From Verrucosispora sp. NA02020 (lineage in GTDB: Bacteria > Actinomycetota > Actinomycetes > Mycobacteriales > Micromonosporaceae): DNA of 64,000 nt. A program made the translations under genes and the position numbers. The stretch spans positions 2,604,001 to 2,668,000 of the forward strand of contig NZ_CP054923.1 in assembly GCF_013364215.1 (NCBI RefSeq), given 5' to 3'. The notes under the pieces were generated by a model. The model was not told the origin of the DNA. It did no database searches and worked only from the letters and a program-made list of their open reading frames with translations. Positions 11,276-21,438 of the stretch are shown here, in pieces (the first letter of the stretch is position 1; the number at the start of each line of letters is the position of its first letter).

Positions 11276-11309
11276 ACAGGGGCCGCGCGGATCACCGCGC
11301 GGCCCCTGT
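11276..11309. terminator. Perfect 15-bp hairpin between convergent genes
   Basis: Left arm 11276-11290 and right arm 11295-11309 are exact reverse complements around the loop ATCA. It lies 15 bp after the NUDIX stop and 12 bp before the TM2 gene stop, so it can end transcription from both sides. There is no long T tract, as is common in high-GC actinobacteria. Confidence 0.85.
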
Positions 11310-11321
11310 TCGCATGCCGGA

Positions 11322-11579
11322 TCAGTCGCGCAGCGGGCGACCCTGTCCGTCGACGCCACCGTTGACCAGGATCAGGATGCCGTCGATCAGACCCCAGAGG
11401 CTGCCGATACCGCAGGTCACCAGCGTGACGACGAGCTGGATGACGCCGGTCTTGGTGTCACCCATGTAGAACCGGCCGACGCCGAAGCCGCCCAGCAGGA
11501 TCTGCAGGACACCGGCGATGACCTTGCTCTTGTCGGAAACGCCCTGGGGGTACCCGGGCTGATAGGGGGGAATAGTCAT
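11322..11579 (-). CDS. TM2 domain-containing protein
   Basis: This 85-residue membrane protein starts MTIPPYQPGYPQG at ATG 11579. The TM2 motif is clear: two hydrophobic segments (VIAGVLQILLGGFGVGRFYMG and TGVIQLVVTLVTCGIGSLWGLIDGILIL) joined by a short turn with the conserved GRFYMGD and the DG of the second helix. TM2 proteins are small inner-membrane proteins of unclear role, often with a Pro/Tyr-rich N-terminus as here. It stands alone, converging with the pyrG-NUDIX unit. Confidence 0.85.
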   Translation of the reverse strand: MTIPPYQPGYPQGVSDKSKVIAGVLQILLGGFGVGRFYMGDTKTGVIQLVVTLVTCGIGSLWGLIDGILILVNGGVDGQGRPLRD

Positions 11580-11868
11580 GAGGCGACACGATAGTGATCC
11601 ACACCGACGCTGTCCGCACCGGTAGGCACCACGTGGGACGATGTCGACCAATACTGTCCTGTCGGCTGAGGTGGACCCGGCCGGTGGGCTGCCCGTACAC
11701 CTGACACATCGTCAGGGTTCGCGGCCACCGGATGTCATGGTGCACGCTCCCGCGACGCGCCGGTACGCCTAAACTGCCGCCCACGGGACCGGTCGACCGT
11801 CGCGGCAAAGGGGCCGCCGCGGCACCGCCCAGTCGGGGGAGCCGTCCCCGGAGAGAGGTGTCTGCATC

Positions 11869-12984
11869 GTGAAGGTCGGCATCCCCCGCGAGGTCAAGAA
11901 CCACGAGTACCGGGTGGCGATCACGCCCGCGGGCGTCAACGAGTTCACCCGCGGCGGTCACCAGGTCTTCGTCGAGGCCGGTGCCGGGGTCGGCTCCAGC
12001 ATCACCGACGAGGAGTTCACCGCGGCCGGCGCCAAGATCCTGGACACCGCCGACGAGGTGTGGGACGCCGCCGACATGGTGCTCAAGGTCAAGGAGCCGG
12101 TCGCCGAGGAGTACCACCGGATGCGCGAGGGGCAGGTCCTCTTCACCTACCTGCACCTGGCCGCCTCGCGCGACTGCACCCAGGCGCTGCTCGACCGCAG
12201 GGTCACTGGCATCGCGTACGAGACGGTCGAGCTGCCGGACCGCTCCCTGCCGCTGCTCGCCCCGATGTCCGAGGTGGCCGGCCGACTCGCCCCGCAGGTC
12301 GGCGCCTTCCATCTGATGCGTACCGGAGGCGGCCGGGGCGTGCTGCCCGGTGGCGTCTCGGGCGTGTACGCGGCGAAGACCGTGGTCATCGGTGCCGGGG
12401 TCTCCGGCATGAACGCCGCCGCGATCGCGCTGGGCCTGCAGTCCGAGGTGCTGCTGCTGGACAAGAACGTCGGCCGGTTGCGGCAGGCCGACGCCATCTA
12501 CCGGGGACACCTGCAGACCGTCGCCTCCAACGCGTACGAGATCGAACGGGCCGTGCTCGACGCGGACCTGGTCATCGGCGCGGTGCTGGTGCCCGGCGCC
12601 AAGGCACCGAAGCTGATCTCCAACGAGCTGGTGTCCCGGATGAAGCCCGGCAGCGTGCTCGTCGACATCGCCATCGACCAGGGTGGCTGCTTCGAGGACT
12701 CGCGGCCGACCACGCACGACGAACCGGTCTACCGGGTGCACGAGTCGATCTTCTACTGCGTGGCGAACATGCCCGGCGCGGTGCCGAACACCAGCACCTA
12801 CGCGCTCACCAACGTCACCCTGCCGTACGCCCTCGAACTGGCCAACCACGGCTGGCGGGAGGCGTCGCGGCGCGACCCGGCACTGGCCCTGGGCCTGAAC
12901 ACCCACGCCGGCCAGGTCGTCTACGGCCCGGTGGCCGAGGCGCACGGCCTGCCCACCCTCGCGCTCACCGAGGCGCTGGGCTGA
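11869..12984 (+). CDS. ald: Alanine dehydrogenase
   Basis: This 371-residue enzyme has the standard family length. It interconverts L-alanine and pyruvate with NAD. Visible marks are [20 protein letters not shown] at the start, [18 protein letters not shown] near residue 130, the NAD-binding loop [19 protein letters not shown] near 170, and [22 protein letters not shown] near 270. GTG at 11869 follows GAGAGAGG. The gene is monocistronic in its upstream context but runs straight into xerD with a 10-bp gap. Confidence 0.96.
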   Translation: MKVGIPREVKNHEYRVAITPAGVNEFTRGGHQVFVEAGAGVGSSITDEEFTAAGAKILDTADEVWDAADMVLKVKEPVAEEYHRMREGQVLFTYLHLAASRDCTQALLDRRVTGIAYETVELPDRSLPLLAPMSEVAGRLAPQVGAFHLMRTGGGRGVLPGGVSGVYAAKTVVIGAGVSGMNAAAIALGLQSEVLLLDKNVGRLRQADAIYRGHLQTVASNAYEIERAVLDADLVIGAVLVPGAKAPKLISNELVSRMKPGSVLVDIAIDQGGCFEDSRPTTHDEPVYRVHESIFYCVANMPGAVPNTSTYALTNVTLPYALELANHGWREASRRDPALALGLNTHAGQVVYGPVAEAHGLPTLALTEALG

Positions 12985-12994
12985 GGGGGAAGCG

Positions 12995-13984
12995 CTGAGC
13001 ACGGCGACCGACGAACGGGCCGGCCCCGAACCGGCGCCGGCCCTGCGTCGTGCGCTGCGCGGCTACCTCGACCACCTCACCGTCGAACGTGGACTGGCGG
13101 TGAACACCCTCACCTCGTACCGCCGCGACCTGGACCGCTACCTCGACTCGCTGGCCGCCGCCGGGGTGGACGACCTCGCCGGGGTCTCGGCCGGCGAGAT
13201 CGAACGGCACCTGGCCCGACTGCGCACCGGTGACGACGGCCGCCCGCCGCTGGCCGTCTCCTCGGCCGCCCGCGCCGCCAGCGCCGTGCGTGGGCTGCAC
13301 CGCTTCGCGCTGCGTGAGGGCCTGGTCGGCGCCGACCCGAGCCGTGACGTACGCCCACCCACCCCACCGCGCCGACTGCCCCGCGCGCTGCCCGTCGACG
13401 CGGTGGTCCGGCTGCTGGAGACCGCCGGCCCGGTGGACGCGGCGGGGGAGCAGGCGCCGCTGGCGCTGCGCGACCGGGCGCTGCTGGAGTTCCTGTACGG
13501 CACCGGCGCCCGCATCTCCGAGGCCATCGGCGCGGCCGTGGACGACGTGGACCTCGACGACGGGGTGGTGCTGCTGCACGGCAAGGGCGGGCGCAGCCGA
13601 CTGGTGCCGGTCGGCGGGCACGCGCTGCGGGCGCTCGGCGCCTACCTGGTCCGCGCCCGGCCCGGACTGGTCACCGCCGGCCGGGGCACCCCGAGGGTGT
13701 TCCTGAACGCCCGGGGCGGCCCGCTGACCCGGCAGGGCGCCTGGACCGTGCTGCGTCGCGCCGCCGCCCGGGCCGGCCTGCCGGTGGAGGGGTCCGAGGC
13801 GGTCTCCCCGCACACCCTGCGACACTCGTACGCGACCCACCTGCTCGACGGCGGCGCCGACGTCCGGGTGGTGCAGGAGTTGCTCGGCCACGCCTCGGTC
13901 ACCACCACGCAGGTCTACACGCTGGTGACCGTGGACCGCCTGCGTGAGGTCTACGCCACCGCGCACCCGCGTGCCCTGCACTGA
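12995..13984 (+). CDS. xerD: Tyrosine recombinase XerD (probable CTG start)
   Basis: This is a site-specific recombinase that resolves chromosome dimers at dif with XerC. The catalytic residues are visible: Arg in GTGARISEA, Lys in [27 protein letters not shown] (His-x-x-Arg), [11 protein letters not shown] and the tyrosine of QVYT. The N-terminal core-binding domain ([27 protein letters not shown]) is encoded upstream of the first GTG (13100), and no ATG, GTG or TTG lies before it in frame. CTG at 12995 sits 4 bp after GGGGGA and gives 329 residues, the best fit to the family. Starting at 13100 would remove the first helix of the core-binding domain. Confidence 0.88.
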   Translation: MSTATDERAGPEPAPALRRALRGYLDHLTVERGLAVNTLTSYRRDLDRYLDSLAAAGVDDLAGVSAGEIERHLARLRTGDDGRPPLAVSSAARAASAVRGLHRFALREGLVGADPSRDVRPPTPPRRLPRALPVDAVVRLLETAGPVDAAGEQAPLALRDRALLEFLYGTGARISEAIGAAVDDVDLDDGVVLLHGKGGRSRLVPVGGHALRALGAYLVRARPGLVTAGRGTPRVFLNARGGPLTRQGAWTVLRRAAARAGLPVEGSEAVSPHTLRHSYATHLLDGGADVRVVQELLGHASVTTTQVYTLVTVDRLREVYATAHPRALH

Positions 13985-14214
13985 CCCGAGGCGCGGGAAA
14001 CGCCGCCGGCCTGGCCGGTGGAGGTGGGGCGGGACGGCACCGGTCGGTACCACCGCCCGACACGCCGAGCGGGTAGTGAACGCCCTGCTCGTCGGTGGCG
14101 TACAGTCGGGATCGGCGCGGCCTGGCGGCGGGATGACCGGGGTGCGCAGCGGCGCCGCGAAGGACGTCGGGCGGCTCCGACGCCAGATGGTCGTCGGGAG
14201 GGGGCAACGAGGAC

Positions 14215-15138
14215 ATGGCTGGCAACGGTGACCGTGCCGAGACCTGGACGTCGGAGCTCCGCGAACAGCAGAACGCGCTCGGCTCGGACCTGGGTCCGGC
14301 CGACCCGGCCGCCTACACGATGCGCAAGCCCATCCCCGAGCCGATGCCCACGGACCGGCACGGCCCGGCGCGGATCATCGCGATGGCCAACCAGAAGGGT
14401 GGCGTCGGCAAGACCACGACCACCATCAACCTCGGCGCCGCGCTCGCCGAGTACGGCCGCAAGGTGCTCCTGGTCGACTTCGACCCGCAGGGCGCCCTCT
14501 CGGTCGGGCTGGGCGTCAACCCGCACAACCTCGACCTGTCGGTCTACAACCTGCTCATGCAGGACGACGTGACCGCCGAGGACGTCCTGATCAAGACCGA
14601 CGTGGCCGGGCTGCACCTGCTGCCGGCCAACATCGACCTCTCCGCCGCCGAGATACAGCTGGTCAACGAGGTCGCCCGCGAGATGGCTCTGGCCCGCGTG
14701 CTCAGAAGCGTCCGCAAGGAGTACGACTACATCCTGATCGACTGCCAGCCCTCGCTCGGCCTGCTGGCGATCAACGCGTTGACCGTGGCGCACGGCGTCC
14801 TCATCCCGCTGGAGTGCGAGTTCTTCAGCCTGCGCGGTGTCGCCCTGCTGCTGGACACCATCGACAAGGTGCGCGAGCGGCTCAACTTCGACCTGGAGTT
14901 GGAAGGCATCCTCGCCACCATGTACGACAGCCGCACCACGCACTGCCGGCAGGTGCTCCAGCGGGTGGTGGAGGCGTTCGGCGACAAGGTCTACCAGACG
15001 GTGATCACCAAGACGGTGAAGTTCCCCGAGTCGACCGTCGCGGGTGCCCCGATCACCACGCTCGACCCGGCCTCCTCGGGGGCCCGTAACTACCGTCAGT
15101 TGGCCCGCGAGGTGATCGCCGCGCAGGCGGAGCGGTAG
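14215..15138 (+). CDS. parA: ParA/Soj-family ATPase
   Basis: This 307-residue protein has the deviant Walker A motif ANQKGGVGKTTTTINLG near residue 60, LLVDFDPQGALSVGLG, and YILIDCQPSLGLLAINAL. ParA ATPases bind DNA non-specifically with ATP and move cargo. No parB follows. Instead it leads directly into scpA, as in Rv1708-Rv1709, so it may serve a segregation or condensin-related task distinct from the origin ParAB pair. ATG 14215 follows GGGAGGGGG. The 230 bp upstream contain no gene and should hold the promoter of the parA-scpA-scpB-rluB unit. Confidence 0.9.
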   Translation: MAGNGDRAETWTSELREQQNALGSDLGPADPAAYTMRKPIPEPMPTDRHGPARIIAMANQKGGVGKTTTTINLGAALAEYGRKVLLVDFDPQGALSVGLGVNPHNLDLSVYNLLMQDDVTAEDVLIKTDVAGLHLLPANIDLSAAEIQLVNEVAREMALARVLRSVRKEYDYILIDCQPSLGLLAINALTVAHGVLIPLECEFFSLRGVALLLDTIDKVRERLNFDLELEGILATMYDSRTTHCRQVLQRVVEAFGDKVYQTVITKTVKFPESTVAGAPITTLDPASSGARNYRQLAREVIAAQAER

Positions 15139-15152
15139 GCCGGTAACCATCG

Positions 15153-16184
15153 GTGTCCAGGCCGTGGACTACGGTCGTCGGCGTGAGCGCGCCGCCAGCC
15201 GACCCGACCACCGCGCCGGAGCATCCGCTCGCGGTGACGGAATCCGGCGCGCCGGAGGAGACCCCGGTCGCCGTTGCGGACGACGCTGCGGACACCGGCA
15301 GGTTCACGGTCCGGCTGGACAACTTCACCGGCCCGTTCGACCTGCTGCTGCAACTGATCGGCAAGCACAAACTCGACGTCACCGAGGTCGCCCTGCACCA
15401 GGTGACCGACGAGTTCATCGCGTACATCCGGGCCATGGGCGACGACTGGGACCTGGACGAGGCGAGCGAGTTCCTGCTGATCGCCGCCACCCTGCTCGAC
15501 CTCAAGGCCGCCCGGCTGCTGCCCTCGGCCGAGGTGGAGAACGAGGAGGACCTGGCGCTGTTGGAGGCGCGGGACCTGCTCTTCGCCCGACTGTTGCAGT
15601 ACAAGGCGTACAAGGAGGCGGCGGCGCACATCGCGGTGCTGGAGGAGGTCGGCGGACGCCGTTATCCGCGCGCGGTCACCCTGGAGGCCCGCTACGCCGA
15701 TGCCCTGCCCGACCTGGTGCTCGGCATCGGCCCGCAGCGACTGCTCAAGCTCGCCGTCCGGGCGATGACCCCGAAGCCGGTGCCCGAGGTCTCCATCGCC
15801 CACGTGCACATGGTGCGGGTCAGCGTCCGGGAACACGCCGCGATCATCAGTGAACGGCTTCGCCGCGCCGGCACCGCCACCTTCTCGCTGCTCTGCGCCG
15901 ACTGCGAGGCCACCCTGGAGGTGGTCGCCCGGTTCCTGGCGCTGCTGGAGCTGTACCGGCAGGGTGTGGTGGCCTTCGTGCAGGAGCAGGCGCTGGAGGA
16001 GCTGACCGTACGCTGGACCGGTCCCGCCGACGGCAGTCCGGCCCTCACCATCGACGAGTACGCCGGCAACCCGGACGAGGCGGCCCCCGGGTCCGGTGCG
16101 CCGACGACCGCGTCCGGAGCGGCGTCGACGGGGTCCGGTGTGTCGACGGACGAGGCGGTAACGACGGAGGAGCGCGCCGGATGA
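15153..16184 (+). CDS. scpA: Segregation and condensation protein A
   Basis: This is the kleisin subunit of the bacterial condensin SMC-ScpAB, 343 residues from GTG 15153. An in-frame GTG at 15183 (MSAPPADPTTAPEHP) is an equally possible start. The kleisin N-terminal region is FTVRLDNFTGPFDLLLQLIGKHKLDVTEVAL, followed by EASEFLLIAATLLDLKAARLLP, which binds the SMC neck. The C-terminal winged helix includes VARFLALLELYRQGVVAFVQEQ. A low-complexity Thr/Ser/Gly tail ends the protein. It overlaps scpB by 4 bp (ATGA). Confidence 0.93.
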   Translation: MSRPWTTVVGVSAPPADPTTAPEHPLAVTESGAPEETPVAVADDAADTGRFTVRLDNFTGPFDLLLQLIGKHKLDVTEVALHQVTDEFIAYIRAMGDDWDLDEASEFLLIAATLLDLKAARLLPSAEVENEEDLALLEARDLLFARLLQYKAYKEAAAHIAVLEEVGGRRYPRAVTLEARYADALPDLVLGIGPQRLLKLAVRAMTPKPVPEVSIAHVHMVRVSVREHAAIISERLRRAGTATFSLLCADCEATLEVVARFLALLELYRQGVVAFVQEQALEELTVRWTGPADGSPALTIDEYAGNPDEAAPGSGAPTTASGAASTGSGVSTDEAVTTEERAG

Positions 16185-17095
16185 GTAACGAGGAACGCCG
16201 GGACTCGCTGGCCGACCAGGCCGCCGCCTGGGTCCCGCCCTGGCAGCGCTCCGCCCCCGAGTCCGTCGCCCCGGACCCGGCCGACCCTGATCCCGTCGAG
16301 GCTGAGCCCGTCGAGCCCGATCGCGCGGAGCCCGAACCTGCTGCCCCGGAATCCGCCCAGCTCACCGCACCCGCAGCCGTCGAATCGGCCGAACCTGCGG
16401 ATCCCGCCCCCGAACTCGGGGCTGCCGGGGATCTCGGTGCGGAGGTGCCCCTGGAGGGGTCGCCGGGTGCCAAGATCGCGGAGGAGGGGGCGGGGCGGAG
16501 GCAGCGGGGTGGGCGGACGCGGGTGGTGCCGGAGCCGCCGCCGGTCCTCGACGACGCCGAACTCCGCGGGGCGCTGGAGGCGATCCTGCTGGTGGTGGAC
16601 GAACCCGTCAGCGAGCTGACGCTGGCCCAGATCCTCGAACAGCCCGCCGAGCGGGTCGGCCCGATCCTGGACGAGATCGCCGCGGGCTACACCGCCGCCG
16701 GACACGGGTTCGAGCTGCGCCGGGCGGCCGGCGGGTGGCGGCTCTACACCCGGCCGGAATACGCCACCTACGTGGAACGGTTCGTCCTCGACGGGCAGTC
16801 GGTCCGGCTGACCCAGGCCGCGCTGGAGACCCTCGCGGTGGTGGCGTACCGGCAGCCGGTGACCCGGTCGCGGATATCGGCCATCCGGGGCGTCAACTGC
16901 GACGGGGTGATCCGTACCCTGGTGACCCGTGGGCTGATCGAGGAGTGCGGCACCGAGTCGGACAGTGGGGCCTATCTGTACCGGACGAGCACGATGTTCC
17001 TGGAGAAGCTCGGCCTGAACAGCCTCGACGACCTGCCGCCCCTGGCCCCGTTCCTCCCCGACGACGTAGAAGAGCTTGCCGATGCCGCGCGATGA
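16181..17095 (+). CDS. scpB: Segregation and condensation protein B
   Basis: This is the winged-helix partner of ScpA in the SMC complex, 304 residues. The conserved domain starts near residue 125 (LRGALEAILLVVDEPVSELTLAQILE) and shows LTQAALETLAVVAYRQPVTRSRISAIRGVNCDGVIRTLVTRGLIEE. The first 115 residues are an acidic Pro/Ala/Glu-rich stretch (PADPDPVEAEPVEPDRAEPEP), longer than in most bacteria and probably disordered. Start ATG 16181 overlaps the scpA stop; the gene end overlaps the start of rluB by 14 bp. Confidence 0.93.
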   Translation: MSNEERRDSLADQAAAWVPPWQRSAPESVAPDPADPDPVEAEPVEPDRAEPEPAAPESAQLTAPAAVESAEPADPAPELGAAGDLGAEVPLEGSPGAKIAEEGAGRRQRGGRTRVVPEPPPVLDDAELRGALEAILLVVDEPVSELTLAQILEQPAERVGPILDEIAAGYTAAGHGFELRRAAGGWRLYTRPEYATYVERFVLDGQSVRLTQAALETLAVVAYRQPVTRSRISAIRGVNCDGVIRTLVTRGLIEECGTESDSGAYLYRTSTMFLEKLGLNSLDDLPPLAPFLPDDVEELADAAR

Positions 17096-17852
17096 CCGCA
17101 CCCCCCGCCCCGACGCCCCCGTCTACACCGGCCCGGAACGCCTCCAGAAGGTGCTCGCCGCGGCGGGGGTCGGGTCCCGGCGTGCCTGCGAAGACCTGAT
17201 CTTCCGTCGGCGGGTGACGGTCGACGGGCGGGTGGCCCAGCTCGGCGACAAGGTCGACCCGACCACATCCGTCATCCACGTCGACGGCGAGCGGCTGGTG
17301 GCCGACACCCGACTGGTGTACCTGGCGTTGAACAAGCCCCGTGGCGTGGTCTCCACGATGGCCGACGAGAAGGGGCGCACCGCGCTCGCCGACTTCGTCG
17401 GCAACCGGGTCGAGCAGCGTGTCTACCACGTCGGGCGGCTCGACGCGGACAGCGAGGGCCTGCTGCTGCTCACCAATGACGGGACCCTGGCCCACCGGCT
17501 GATGCACCCCTCCTACGGGGTGGCCAAGACGTACCTGTGTGAGGTGGCCGGGCCGATCCCGCGCAACCTCGGCAAGCGCCTCGCCGCCGGCATCGAGCTG
17601 GAGGACGGCCCGGTCACCGTGGACTCGTTCCGGGTGGTGGGCAGTCTGGGACGTACCGCCCAGGTCGAACTGACCCTGCACGAAGGCCGCAAACACATCG
17701 TCCGGCGTCTGCTCGACGAGGTCGGACACCCGGTGAGCCGGCTGGTGCGTACCTCCATCGGGCCGATCCGGCTCGGCGACCTGCGTCCCGGGCGCACGCG
17801 GCGGCTGACCAACGCGGAGGTCGCCGCCCTGTTCAAGGCCGTGAGTGACTGA
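17082..17852 (+). CDS. rluB: 23S rRNA pseudouridine synthase, RluB/RsuA family
   Basis: This 256-residue protein has an N-terminal S4 RNA-binding domain (RLQKVLAAAGVGSRRACEDLI) and the catalytic domain with the essential Asp in VGRLDADSEGLLLLTNDG, then KTYLCEVAG and GRKHIVRRLLDEVGHPVSRLVRTSIG. It isomerises a uridine in large-subunit rRNA. ATG 17082 was chosen over TTG 17076 because AGAAGAG lies at proper spacing. It is the last gene of the parA-scpA-scpB-rluB unit; 159 bp then separate it from cmk. Confidence 0.92.
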   Translation: MPRDDRTPRPDAPVYTGPERLQKVLAAAGVGSRRACEDLIFRRRVTVDGRVAQLGDKVDPTTSVIHVDGERLVADTRLVYLALNKPRGVVSTMADEKGRTALADFVGNRVEQRVYHVGRLDADSEGLLLLTNDGTLAHRLMHPSYGVAKTYLCEVAGPIPRNLGKRLAAGIELEDGPVTVDSFRVVGSLGRTAQVELTLHEGRKHIVRRLLDEVGHPVSRLVRTSIGPIRLGDLRPGRTRRLTNAEVAALFKAVSD

Positions 17853-18011
17853 CCCCGCGCTGGCGGGTACCGCTGACGGTAGGCTCCTGGCGGCCCGGGG
17901 CAGGGCCGGCGGGCCGTGCGCCACGGCGCCGGGCATGATGGAAGCTGTGTGGGCAACCGCTCGCGTCCGCCGATGAGGCGGATCGCGGGGTACGGGCTGA
18001 GGAGGACAACG

Positions 18012-18692
18012 GTGGAGGAAAACGTACCGGCTGGGCGCTGTGTGGTGGCTGTGGACGGGCCGTCCGGTTCGGGTAAGTCCACCGTCTCCCGGCGGCTGGC
18101 GGCGAGCCTCACCGCCCGCTACCTCGACACCGGCGCGATGTACCGGGCGATCACCTGGGCGGTGCTGCGCTCCGGCGTCGACCTGACCGACGCCGAGGCG
18201 GTCGGCAAGGTCGCCGCCGAGGTCGACCTGCGGATCGGCACCGACCCCACCGGGTACGGCGTGACCGCCGACGGCGTGGGCGTCGAGGCCGAGATCCGGG
18301 GTCCCGAGGTGACCGCCGCCGTGTCCGCAGTGGCCTCCGTGCCGGCGGTCCGGGCGCTGCTGGTGGCCCGGCAGCGCGACATGATCGCCAAGGCGGGCCG
18401 GATCGTGGTCGAGGGCCGCGACATCGGGTCCGTGGTCGCCCCCGACGCCGACCTCAAGGTCTACCTCACCGCCTCGGCGGCGGCCCGCGCCGCGCGCCGC
18501 AGCGCCGAGGACGCCTCCGACGTGGCGGCGACCGCCGCCGACCTGGCCCGGCGAGACAAGATCGACTCGACCCGCAAGGCCGACCCGCTCGCCCAGGCCC
18601 CCGACGCCGTGGTGCTGGACACCACCGAGTTGGGCATCGACGAGGTCGTGGCGAAGCTGCGGGCGCTGCTCGCCGAGCGGAACGTGGCGTGA
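18012..18692 (+). CDS. cmk: Cytidylate kinase
   Basis: This 226-residue (d)CMP kinase makes CDP from CMP. The P-loop is [20 protein letters not shown], and the nucleotide-binding segments [18 protein letters not shown] and [25 protein letters not shown] follow. GTG 18012 follows GAGGAGGA by about 5 bases and matches the family's usual N-terminus; an earlier GTG/ATG region would add about 32 unconserved residues. It precedes der, as in most actinobacteria. Confidence 0.94.
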   Translation: MEENVPAGRCVVAVDGPSGSGKSTVSRRLAASLTARYLDTGAMYRAITWAVLRSGVDLTDAEAVGKVAAEVDLRIGTDPTGYGVTADGVGVEAEIRGPEVTAAVSAVASVPAVRALLVARQRDMIAKAGRIVVEGRDIGSVVAPDADLKVYLTASAAARAARRSAEDASDVAATAADLARRDKIDSTRKADPLAQAPDAVVLDTTELGIDEVVAKLRALLAERNVA

Positions 18693-18789
18693 CCGGGCGC
18701 GACAACCTGCCGGGTCTGCCGGCGATCGGACCATCCGGCGCGGTGGCGCGGGCGTTGCCCGCCACCGGCCAACGAAACGAGGCGTGGGC

Positions 18790-20193
18790 GTGACTGACAA
18801 CGACGGTTGGGTGGAGCTGCGGGAACCGGACCTCGACATCGAGGAGCCGGCCGGTCCGCAGCCGGTGGTGGCCGTGGTCGGCCGCCCCAACGTCGGCAAG
18901 TCCACTCTGGTCAACCGGATCATCGGGCGTCGCCAGGCGGTCGTCGAGGACGTGCCCGGCGTGACCCGGGACCGGGTCCCGTACGACGCGCAGTGGTCCG
19001 GTCGGACCTTCACCGTGGTGGACACCGGCGGCTGGGAACCGGACGCGAAGGACCGGGCGGCGGCCATCGCCGCGCAGGCCGAGACGGCCGTGTTCACCGC
19101 CGACGTGGTGATCTTCGTGGTCGACGCGACGGTGGGCTCCACCGACGTCGACGAGGCGGCGGTCAAGATGCTGCGCCGCAGTGCCAAGCCGGTCATCCTG
19201 GTGGCCAACAAGGCCGACAACACCAACATCGAGCTGGAGGCCACCTCTCTGTGGTCGCTCGGCCTCGGCGAGCCGCACCCGATCTCGGCCCTGCACGGTC
19301 GAGGCTCCGGTGACCTGCTCGACAAGATCCTGGAGGCGCTGCCCGAGGCGCCGAAGATCGTGGAGAACCGCCCGCGCGGCCCGCGCCGGGTCGCGCTGGT
19401 CGGTCGGCCCAACGTCGGCAAGTCCAGCCTGCTGAACCGCTTCTCCGGCGAGGAACGCGCCGTGGTCGACGCGGTCGCCGGCACCACCGTCGACCCGGTC
19501 GACAGCCTGGTCACCATCGGCGGCGACACCTGGCACCTGGTGGACACCGCCGGCCTGCGCAAGCGGGTCGGCAAGGCCAGCGGCACCGAGTACTACGCCA
19601 GCCTGCGGACCGCCTCGGCGATCGAGGCGGCCGAGGTGGCGGTGGTGCTGCTCGACTCCAGTGAGCCGATCAGCGAGCAGGACCAGCGCATCCTGACCAT
19701 GGTCACCGAGGCCGGGCGGGCACTCGTCATCGCCTTCAACAAGTGGGACCTGGTCGACGCCGACCGTCGGTACTACCTGGACAAGGAGATCGACCGGGAA
19801 CTGCGCCGCATCCCGTGGGCGATCCGGCTGAACCTGTCGGCACAGACCGGACGGGCCGTCGACAAGCTCGCCGCCTCCCTGCACCGGGCCCTGGCGAGCT
19901 GGGAGACCCGGATCCCGACCGCGCAGCTCAACGCGTGGCTCACCGCCCTGGTGCAGGCCACCCCGCACCCGGTACGCGGGGGACGGGCCCCCCGCATCCT
20001 GTTCGCCACCCAGGCCGGGGTCGCCCCGCCGCGCTTCGTGCTCTTCACCACCGGCCCGCTGGACGCCGGCTACCAGCGCTTCGTGGAACGCAAGCTCCGC
20101 GAGGAGTTCGGCTTCGAGGGCAGCCCCATCGAGATCTCGGTACGCCCCCGCAAGAAGCTCGGCCCCGGCGGCCGAGGCAAGGCCCACGGCTGA
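18790..20193 (+). CDS. der: Ribosome biogenesis GTPase Der (EngA)
   Basis: This 467-residue protein carries two tandem GTPase domains, the hallmark of Der. The first has [24 protein letters not shown] and NKAD; the second has [28 protein letters not shown] and NKWD. A C-terminal KH-like domain ends in [16 protein letters not shown]. Der assists 50S subunit maturation. GTG 18790 was preferred to GTG 18784 because ACGAGG is better spaced from it. A strong hairpin follows the stop. Confidence 0.95.
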   Translation: MTDNDGWVELREPDLDIEEPAGPQPVVAVVGRPNVGKSTLVNRIIGRRQAVVEDVPGVTRDRVPYDAQWSGRTFTVVDTGGWEPDAKDRAAAIAAQAETAVFTADVVIFVVDATVGSTDVDEAAVKMLRRSAKPVILVANKADNTNIELEATSLWSLGLGEPHPISALHGRGSGDLLDKILEALPEAPKIVENRPRGPRRVALVGRPNVGKSSLLNRFSGEERAVVDAVAGTTVDPVDSLVTIGGDTWHLVDTAGLRKRVGKASGTEYYASLRTASAIEAAEVAVVLLDSSEPISEQDQRILTMVTEAGRALVIAFNKWDLVDADRRYYLDKEIDRELRRIPWAIRLNLSAQTGRAVDKLAASLHRALASWETRIPTAQLNAWLTALVQATPHPVRGGRAPRILFATQAGVAPPRFVLFTTGPLDAGYQRFVERKLREEFGFEGSPIEISVRPRKKLGPGGRGKAHG

Positions 20194-20200
20194 CCCACAC

Positions 20201-20233
20201 CCCACCCTCCTAGGACGCTCTAGGGGTGGTGGG
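20201..20233 (+). terminator. Hairpin after der
   Basis: CCCACCCTCCTAG (20201-20213) can pair with CTAGGGGTGGTGGG (20220-20233) across a 6-nt loop, with one small asymmetry. It begins 8 bases after the der stop and separates it from tRNA-Pro. Confidence 0.65.
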
Positions 20234-20327
20234 GGTGGTCACGATCGTGGGGAGGGGGCTGTGCGGCGCAGAGGAGAAGCTGCGCTAAGCTGAACCGGCT
20301 GTCGCGGGCAGGATGACGCGAGAGCAT

Positions 20328-20401
<74 letters not shown>

Positions 20402-20411
20402 CGCAGGTCAG

Positions 20412-20440
20412 AGGGCTGATCCGGAAATCGGGTCGGCCCT
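20412..20440 (+). terminator. Hairpin after tRNA-Pro
   Basis: AGGGCTGA (20412-20419) pairs with TCGGCCCT (20433-20440), with one T-G pair and a 13-nt loop. It lies 11 nt after the tRNA and probably ends its transcript. There is no T tract. Confidence 0.55.
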
Positions 20441-20641
20441 TCCGGCGTTCTGGGGACCACGCCGGTCAAGTGGGTCACCCGGCAGCGCTCCTTGACCGCT
20501 CGTCAAAGCGCTGAGCGTTGGCACGTCACCACTCTTGCCTCCGACCCGTCTGTCGCACCCGTCAGTGCCACGCGCGCAGGTCGTTGATCTGGCCGCCGTC
20601 TAACGTGGGCGGTGCGAGCTTCCTCTGCCCTGCGGCGGAGT

Positions 20642-21055
20642 TCAGCGCAGCGCGAGGAGCCGCATTCCGGTACGGATCAGGACGACCGTGCCGCCGGCAG
20701 CCATGACCATGCCGATGCCGGGCATCAGTTGACCCCAGGCGCCGGTGCTGGCGCTGAGACTGATGAGGCGGGCAGCCTGCCAGCCGACGATGAGGGCCAC
20801 GGTCACCCCGGGGATCAGGCTGTGCGCTATGGCCACCTTGCGGTACGGCAACAGGGCGCCGGCGATGGCGAGGAATCCCACGCTCAGCGTCCACAGACCT
20901 GGACCTGCCGCGCCGTTGATCGAACCGAACGGCGTGATGACCCAGGGCAGCACCGAGCCGACGAGCACGAGCAGGCCACCGACGAGCATGCCGAGGCTGC
21001 CGGCGTGGAGGATGCGGCGGCGGACCGGAGCGGCGGGGGATGCGGTGTCTGCCAT
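20642..21055 (-). CDS. Small four-helix membrane protein of unknown function
   Basis: This 137-residue protein reads from ATG 21055 (MADTASPAAPVRRR). Four hydrophobic segments are visible: ILHAGSLGMLVGGLLVLVGSVLPWV, GLWTLSVGFLAIAGALL, SLIPGVTVALIVGWQAARL and GIGMVMAAGGTVVLIRTGM. No family is recognised. The reading frame stays open upstream to 21250, but the residues there are unlike a membrane protein start, so the downstream ATG was chosen. It stands alone between a tRNA and the divergent symporter pair. Confidence 0.6.
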   Translation of the reverse strand: MADTASPAAPVRRRILHAGSLGMLVGGLLVLVGSVLPWVITPFGSINGAAGPGLWTLSVGFLAIAGALLPYRKVAIAHSLIPGVTVALIVGWQAARLISLSASTGAWGQLMPGIGMVMAAGGTVVLIRTGMRLLALR

Positions 21056-21438
21056 CACCGGATGGTAGGTGCTCAGTGTTCGTTCACCGAGCGGCTGATC
21101 GGTGAACGGCCGGAGCGCGTCGGTGGACGGTCCGCCGGGCAGCACGAACAGGAGCAAACCGGACGGCGATCGATGCTCACGCGTACCGTTCGACCGCTCG
21201 TCGCCTGTCAGGGACCGCTCACCGCCCCGAGGGCCCACCCCGCAGATCACCTATTGCCCGACGCGCGCGGGTCGCGTTCGCTTTCCCAAACCTGAGGGTG
21301 TGATCGACCGCACATCCCGTGGCTGGGATTGCTACCGGGGTGTGGATCGGGCCGCGGCACCACCACCGCGACCTCGCGGTCGGCGTGCCGCAGCCACTCG
21401 CTGGAGCCGGTTCCGTACCGACTAGGAGGGCACCACAC
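21056..21438. other. Divergent intergenic region, 383 bp
   Basis: No gene is supported here. The region must carry the promoters of the membrane protein on the left (minus) and the symporter pair on the right (plus). Small hairpins are present, for example ACCGCG (21365-21370) with CGCGGT (21375-21380). AGGAGGG at 21424-21430 is the ribosome binding site of the DUF4212 gene. Confidence 0.5.

Noticed and set aside
14215..15138. Plasmid-type parA or a parS partition locus
   Set aside because: The gene lies in the conserved xerD-parA-scpAB order with no parB or parS-like palindrome nearby, so it is chromosomal core.
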